Below, piece after piece: positions 9,801-13,105 of a DNA stretch of 13,105 nucleotides (position 1 is the stretch's first letter; each line of letters starts with the position of its first letter). The stretch spans positions 1 through 13,105 of the forward strand of contig JBJXHH010000135.1 of assembly GCA_046160675.1 (NCBI GenBank). The letters are read 5' to 3'. A model generated the notes under the pieces. That model searched no databases and had not been told where the DNA came from. It saw only the letters and a program-made list of their open reading frames with translations. The position numbers and the translations under genes were made by a program. The DNA is from JACMJP01 sp046160675 (GTDB lineage: Bacteria > Bacteroidota > Bacteroidia > Chitinophagales > BACL12).

Positions 9801-10268
9801 TATCGCTCAGGGGGAGATGACCTTTCAACAGCGCCTGACTATACTCCTGATGTATTTTACCCCGAAGCAGATGATTGGAGAACTGACTCTCTTGACCTCA
9901 GTGTAGCTGCCGGAGAAGAGAATGTTCAAGTAATTTTCAGAAATATAGGGCATTGGGGACAAGCATTGTATATTGATAATGTAAATGTGGAAGGGATATC
10001 GGTTTACTTAGAAAACATAGGAGACGATAATTCGGTGAATATTTATCCTAACCCCGTTGCTGCAGGAAATGAAATTACAATAGCAGGAAATATACAGGAA
10101 CAATTTAGTCTGGAAATATTTAATGCAAATGGAAAAATGCTCTATAAGAACACCATTTCAACCAATCAACAACTCCAGCTCGATAGAATAGTATTCTCTC
10201 CCGGTGTTTATCATTTCAAAATCAAAGGGGAGGAGTTTATGAGGATAGGAAAACTAGTTGTGATATAA
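6831..10268 (+). CDS. T9SS-secreted protein with Asp-box (BNR/sortilin-like) repeats, PKD and jelly-roll domains
   Basis: This is a 1145-residue extracellular or cell-surface protein of unknown substrate. A signal peptide rich in Phe ends at ASA (cleavage after A19). Residues ~120-790 form a probable beta-propeller region with about ten Asp-box motifs of the form SxDxGxxW/F, for example SINGGTSW (168), TNDGGITW (~211), SEDAGVSW (~253), TDDGGENW (~358), SDDGGYTF (~421), TTDGGETF (~651) and SDDGGANW (~701). Such repeats occur in sialidases, sortilin/VPS10 and xyloglucanase-like folds, where they are structural, so they do not give an activity. A PKD domain follows (~797-880; WNWTFEGG, then VSLTVTD), then a jelly-roll domain (~888-1058) of the choice-of-anchor J / cleaved-adhesin kind. 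The C-terminus (~1065-1145), with IYPNP and a GVYHFKI strand, is a type A T9SS sorting domain. The ATG follows 88 bp after the tRNA; no Shine-Dalgarno is seen. A glycan-binding, adhesive or hydrolytic role is possible; no catalytic residues can be assigned. Confidence 0.88.
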   Translation: MRNFSLFSFFFFTCFYASAQFIYFQEPAEYQVKQAPIWAQKMYSENPNVFEIDALYNTYYDEHLFEKNYHTQYYKRWRRFVSAFVNANGFVVLPTIEEFNIKNSLLAEKHNAAIRSGAGNWENIGPYQVFNSDGGLSNDQTNVYSIDQSISNPDILFCGTEPGEIYKSINGGTSWDCVTDPYYFAGVEAIEIDPVEPDIVYAANGWNVYKTNDGGITWNSILSTTSLWPHEILVNPSNPDIVLVASDAGLYRSEDAGVSWETIYTNKCWDIKLKPDDNNIVYLLKNNPTEKRSEFFISDDMGATFTLKDIGWYSSTDVDRYDGGARLAVTLSDPDRIYAYLIGDAKENDYGYIGVYRTDDGGENWYLPNGPAGGPYDADHQNLAIGWVGWNYHQGFYNCALMASNNDPDKILIGGLNLWKSDDGGYTFTPLGGYVADEVDMHPDMQDFRATETGYWITSDGGVNFSTDFFVSDNQRKSAGIHGADYWGFGQGWNEDVTVGGLYHNGNITQYENYGEGNYLQLGGSEPPSGYINPGNNRKVYTSDLGSAIIPNEIGEEIIYGGVGLFPNESYWSAYSSEMEFHPANYNIVFLGNENKLWKSTDGAASFNVVYEFGTNPNAKVGYFEIARSNHDVMYVGQRPASGYIGDLWKTTDGGETFTELTIPSASGSKDRILLAVNPENENDIYLAYPGGSDGNKIFHSDDGGANWDNISSSVFDGEEIRSIFYAGGTDGGLYACTNYAVYYRNNSTDWFAFNDGLPFYANTDIAKPFYRDGKIRLATYGKGIWQSDLYELPENPVAQPMADKFNTYCEADTFYFEDHSILMHDGATWNWTFEGGTPAVSTLRNPKVVFSGAGEHEVSLTVTDMNGNASSKSILISVSEIDQSEISETFEEVFPPAYWTTTGINAGTGIWNKTTEAGGYDVSTSSAMANNYWYDLQGAYGDLRAFINLSGVTEPELFYDIAYAQYSNAYSDTLVILVSTDCGETFTELYRSGGDDLSTAPDYTPDVFYPEADDWRTDSLDLSVAAGEENVQVIFRNIGHWGQALYIDNVNVEGISVYLENIGDDNSVNIYPNPVAAGNEITIAGNIQEQFSLEIFNANGKMLYKNTISTNQQLQLDRIVFSPGVYHFKIKGEEFMRIGKLVVI

Positions 10269-10283
10269 ATTGCTCTCATTCCT

Positions 10284-10291
10284 TATCTTTC
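10284..10291 (+). promoter_or_regulatory. Possible -7 promoter element for the DPP IV gene
   Basis: TATCTTTC matches TAnnTTTG at seven of eight positions, counting the two free ones. Its surroundings (ATTCCTTATCTTTCGC, 10278-10293) resemble those of the tRNA promoter (ATTCCTTATTTTTGCG, 6630-6645). Transcription would start near 10298, leaving a leader of only about nine bases. No well-spaced -33 TTG is seen, so this is tentative. Read-through from the upstream gene, which ends 38 bp before the next ATG, is the alternative. Confidence 0.35.
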
Positions 10292-10306
10292 GCAAAAATC
10301 AATTCA

Positions 10307-12460
10307 ATGAAAAAGTGTTTCAGTCTTTCCATTTTGTTTTTTGTTACCTCTGCTATTTTTCCCCAGACAGGGAAAATAACACTTGAGGATATCTGGGTGA
10401 ATTATAAATTTTATAGTCAGGGCATCTACGGGCTCAATAGTATGAATGATGGCCTACATTACACAGTAAATACAGGGACTGCAATTGAAAAGTTTGAATA
10501 TGCTACAGGAAACACAGCAGGAAATATTTTTGAGACAAGTATGACGAACGGCATGGTAACAGCAATTGATGATTATGCATTTAATGACGATGAGACGGCA
10601 GTGATGCTGAAAACAAATGTTGAGCCGAGATACAGGTGGGCAACATTTGATGAAAATTATATTTACAATTTCAGTACTAAAACCACAACAAAACTAAGTG
10701 AACGAGGCAAACAAATGTATGCTGATTTTGCTCCAGCTGGGAATAAAGTTGCTTATGTTTTTGACAACAACCTTTATTACAAAGACCTGAATACAAACAT
10801 AGAAAACTCTGTTACTTCAGATGGAAAGCTTAACTCTATCATAAATGGAGGTAGCGATTGGGTATACGAAGAAGAATTTGCTTTAATAAGAAGTTTTGAG
10901 TGGAGTCCTGATGGAAATAAGATCGCTTACTATCGTTTTGATGAAACGGAGGTTCCTGAATTTTATATGACAACTTTCAAAGGAGAGTTGTATCCACAGG
11001 AATACAAGTTCAAATACCCAAAAGTAGGAGAGAAGAACAGCAAAGTGGAAATTTATATTTATGATCTTGCAACAAAAAGTAAAATAAAAGTAAACACCGG
11101 GAGTCCTGAATATATTCCCAGGATAAAATGGATTGATAATAACAGATTATGTGTTACAACAATGAATCGTTTGCAGAATGATTTGAAGTTATTGTCTGCT
11201 GATGCGACAACAGGAACTACATCTTTATTATTAAACGAAACAAGCGAAACATACATCGAAATAAAAGATGATCTCACTTTTCTGCAGGACAATAAAGGTT
11301 TTATATGGAGCAGTGAACGGGATGGATATAATCACCTTTATCATTTCGACATGACGGGAAAACTTGTGCAGCAAATCACAAAAGGCAACTGGGATGTTAC
11401 AGAGTTTAAAGGGTATGATGCCGTAACTGACAATGTCTTTTTTTTGAGCGCTGAAATATCTCCATTTGAGCGGCATTTGTATTGTATAAAATTGAACGGC
11501 AAAAAAAAGGAGCAACTTACAAACAGGAAGGGTATGAACAGCGCAGAGTTCAGCGAAGGATACAAATATTACATCAGCACTAACACTACCTACACTACTC
11601 CGGAATATGTTACCCTGCATGATGGAGATGGGAAACAAATCCGTGTGTTGGAAGAAAACTATACAACAAAAGAATATTTACAATCATTAGCATTAGCATC
11701 ACACGAATACTTTTCATTTAAAACAAGTAAAGGTGTTTCATTAAATGGGTTTATGTTAAAACCGAGAGATTTTGATCCTAATAAGAAATATCCTGTATTC
11801 ATGTATGTGTACGGCGGGCCAGGATCACAAACAGTTTTAGACAGTTATGATTGGGTTGATTTTGGATGGTATAACATGCTTACACAAATGGGTTTTATTG
11901 TTGTGAGCGTTGACAACAGGGGGACAGGAGCCAGAGGTAGGGATTTTCGTAATGTTACATACGAACAACTTGGAAAATATGAAACAGATGATCAGATTGA
12001 GGCGGCAAAATATCTCGGCACCCTAAGTTATATTGATAAAGAACGCATAGGCATTTTTGGGTGGAGTTATGGCGGATATATGGCTGCGCTGTGTATTACA
12101 AGAGGCGCTGATGTTTTTAAAACTGCTATCTCTGTGGCACCTGTTAGTAACTGGAAATATTATGATAACATATACACAGAACGCTACATGGGTACATTAG
12201 AAACAAATCCTGATGGATTTGATGCCAACAGCCCAACAAGTTTTGCTGATAAATTGAAAGGAAATTATTTACTTGTGCATGGAACTGGAGATGATAATGT
12301 TCATGTGCAAAATACGTATGAATGGATAAATGCACTCATAAAAAACAACAAACAATTTGAATTGATGGTGTATCCAGACCGCAATCATGGTATTTACGGC
12401 GGAACTACAAGGTATCATCTCTATGAGCTAATGACTGATTTTATTATGGAGAATTTGTAG
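10307..12460 (+). CDS. Dipeptidyl peptidase IV (S9B family serine peptidase)
   Basis: DPP IV removes N-terminal Xaa-Pro (or Xaa-Ala) dipeptides from peptides. Residues 1-20 form a signal peptide (Lys-Lys, then a hydrophobic run), placing the enzyme in the periplasm or at the cell surface. The beta-propeller domain spans roughly residues 30-470 and carries DWVYEEEF, whose E189 and E190 correspond to the pair that binds the substrate amino terminus in human DPP4 (E205/E206). The C-terminal alpha/beta-hydrolase domain has the oxyanion tyrosine Y502 in VYGGPGSQ, the nucleophile S587 in GWSYGGY, D662 in HGTGDDNVH (N664 equals human N710) and H694 in DRNHGIYGG, so the triad is complete. The 717-residue length is normal for bacterial DPP IV. 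The Glu pair separates it from prolyl oligopeptidase and acylaminoacyl peptidase. It follows the T9SS protein gene by 38 bp and has no T9SS tail of its own. It probably serves peptide feeding. Confidence 0.93.
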   Translation: MKKCFSLSILFFVTSAIFPQTGKITLEDIWVNYKFYSQGIYGLNSMNDGLHYTVNTGTAIEKFEYATGNTAGNIFETSMTNGMVTAIDDYAFNDDETAVMLKTNVEPRYRWATFDENYIYNFSTKTTTKLSERGKQMYADFAPAGNKVAYVFDNNLYYKDLNTNIENSVTSDGKLNSIINGGSDWVYEEEFALIRSFEWSPDGNKIAYYRFDETEVPEFYMTTFKGELYPQEYKFKYPKVGEKNSKVEIYIYDLATKSKIKVNTGSPEYIPRIKWIDNNRLCVTTMNRLQNDLKLLSADATTGTTSLLLNETSETYIEIKDDLTFLQDNKGFIWSSERDGYNHLYHFDMTGKLVQQITKGNWDVTEFKGYDAVTDNVFFLSAEISPFERHLYCIKLNGKKKEQLTNRKGMNSAEFSEGYKYYISTNTTYTTPEYVTLHDGDGKQIRVLEENYTTKEYLQSLALASHEYFSFKTSKGVSLNGFMLKPRDFDPNKKYPVFMYVYGGPGSQTVLDSYDWVDFGWYNMLTQMGFIVVSVDNRGTGARGRDFRNVTYEQLGKYETDDQIEAAKYLGTLSYIDKERIGIFGWSYGGYMAALCITRGADVFKTAISVAPVSNWKYYDNIYTERYMGTLETNPDGFDANSPTSFADKLKGNYLLVHGTGDDNVHVQNTYEWINALIKNNKQFELMVYPDRNHGIYGGTTRYHLYELMTDFIMENL

Positions 12461-12497
12461 GGGGTGGTTGCAGTTGTTTTGTATTATAAAAAGGAAA

Positions 12498-12528
12498 TAT
12501 TTGAGTACAGAAAAGTGCAACTCAAATA
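12498..12528 (-). terminator. Hairpin terminator between convergent genes
   Basis: TATTTGAGT (12498-12506) and ACTCAAATA (12520-12528) form a perfect 9-bp stem with a 13-base loop. It begins ten bases beyond the stop codon of the minus-strand gene (complement of 12539-12541). Read on the minus strand the stem is followed by TTTCCTTTTTA, a U-rich tract, so it fits an intrinsic terminator for that gene. On the plus strand the following bases (AATTGAATAAC) are not U-rich, so termination of the DPP IV transcript here is less certain. The stem is AT-rich and therefore not very strong. Confidence 0.55.
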
Positions 12529-12538
12529 AATTGAATAA

Positions 12539-13105
12539 CTAAACACCCTTCATCACGGCATTTAACTTCTTGGAAAACTTTATCACTTGTTCATCTCCGG
12601 GCATAAATGGTTTAAACCCGATTTGAAATGCCCAGCTATAGTAACTCTGCATGTCATTAAGATAATTGGAAAGTAATTCGGGAGTCCAGTAAGTTTCTAT
12701 ACTGATTTGATATTTTTTCTTTAGCTGTTTGCCTAATTCCTGCCCCCACTCATTATTAATTACATCAACATAATTGTCAACCGGACCCTCTGCTAAATCT
12801 TCAAGTTTTTCCTTTGTAAACTTCCCGAGTATCAATTCCGGATGGTGATGGCGTTCATGAGCATCAGCCACAAAATCTGCTAATTCTTCATAAAAGCAGG
12901 ATGTAATGAATGCTTGCGCAGTAATATGATTAAATGTATTGAGATAACCTTTTTCAGTACTGTCATTAGCATTTACAAATGCAAGTTCCCTTGTATTGAT
13001 ATTTTTAACCTGAGCTTGCGCAATATTAAAAAAAGCAACATCGCCCTCCCCAAACAAAGCCGGCCGCAATCTCGCAAGCAGAAATACTTTTTCAAGATCT
13101 TTCCT
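12539..13105 (-). CDS. Unrecognised protein, possibly DUF6973-like helical (N-terminus outside the window)
   Basis: The frame stays open from the TAG stop (complement of 12539-12541) to the right edge, giving 188 visible residues that begin RKDLEKVFLLARLRPALF. The TTG at 13069 is thus an internal codon, not the start. I do not recognise the protein with confidence. It looks soluble and mostly helical, with no signal peptide or membrane segment in the visible part. The most distinctive part is a stretch with NTFNHITAQAFITS followed about 18 residues later by ADAHERHHHPEL, rich in histidine and acidic residues, which could bind a metal. An N/D-x-x-x-H...A...AHE spacing recalls the uncharacterised DUF6973 domain, but I make this link by eye only. 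The C-terminal third is rich in aromatic residues (ETYWTPELL, YYSWAFQIGF). It is convergent with the DPP IV gene and separated by a hairpin, so it is a separate transcription unit. Codon and base usage look like the neighbours. Confidence 0.75.
   Translation of the reverse strand, partial: RKDLEKVFLLARLRPALFGEGDVAFFNIAQAQVKNINTRELAFVNANDSTEKGYLNTFNHITAQAFITSCFYEELADFVADAHERHHHPELILGKFTKEKLEDLAEGPVDNYVDVINNEWGQELGKQLKKKYQISIETYWTPELLSNYLNDMQSYYSWAFQIGFKPFMPGDEQVIKFSKKLNAVMKGV

Noticed and set aside
6831..10268. A DNA-level tandem repeat array made by the Asp-box motifs.
   Set aside because: The motifs recur at uneven spacing with divergent codons; they are protein-fold repeats, not recent DNA duplications.
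1..13105. A CRISPR array, insertion sequence, integrase or other mobile or defence module, including integration at the tRNA-Leu gene.
   Set aside because: No evenly spaced direct repeats, no transposase or integrase motifs, and no duplicated tRNA 3' end were seen; base composition is even across the window.

Overview
The window looks like ordinary chromosomal DNA from a member of the Bacteroidota, probably a Chitinophagales/Sphingobacteriia-like lineage. The evidence is: a secreted protein with a C-terminal type IX secretion (T9SS) sorting domain; a BshC of the bacillithiol pathway; a Bacteroidota-style dipeptidyl peptidase IV; a TAnnTTTG-type promoter in front of the tRNA; AT-rich DNA; and start codons without a convincing Shine-Dalgarno sequence. 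No mobile element, CRISPR array, rRNA or phage gene is visible.

Layout. Bases 1-1272 hold rimO (ribosomal protein S12 methylthiotransferase), cut at its 5' end by the window edge. It is followed after 23 bp by bshC (1296-2897), probably in the same operon. A 151-bp intergenic region rich in inverted repeats leads to a large cytoplasmic sensor histidine kinase (3049-6612) with about six PAS domains and one GAF domain. A tRNA-Leu(CAG) gene with its own promoter follows at 6661-6742. Next comes a 1145-residue secreted protein with Asp-box (BNR) repeats, a PKD domain, a jelly-roll-like domain and a T9SS tail (6831-10268). After 38 bp comes a dipeptidyl peptidase IV-type serine peptidase (10307-12460). 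The last gene (12539-13105) is on the minus strand, convergent with the peptidase, unrecognised, and cut by the right edge. A hairpin sits between the two convergent stop codons.

How the parts relate. rimO-bshC is a housekeeping pair (translation-factor modification and low-molecular-weight thiol synthesis). The histidine kinase is an orphan here: no response regulator is next to it. The T9SS protein and the DPP IV both work outside the cytoplasm, and both fit a lifestyle of degrading or binding external polymers and peptides, but nothing in the sequence proves that they act together. I found no convincing undescribed multi-gene system. The most open points are the unrecognised minus-strand gene, the repeat-rich leader of the kinase gene, and the ligand of the Asp-box protein.
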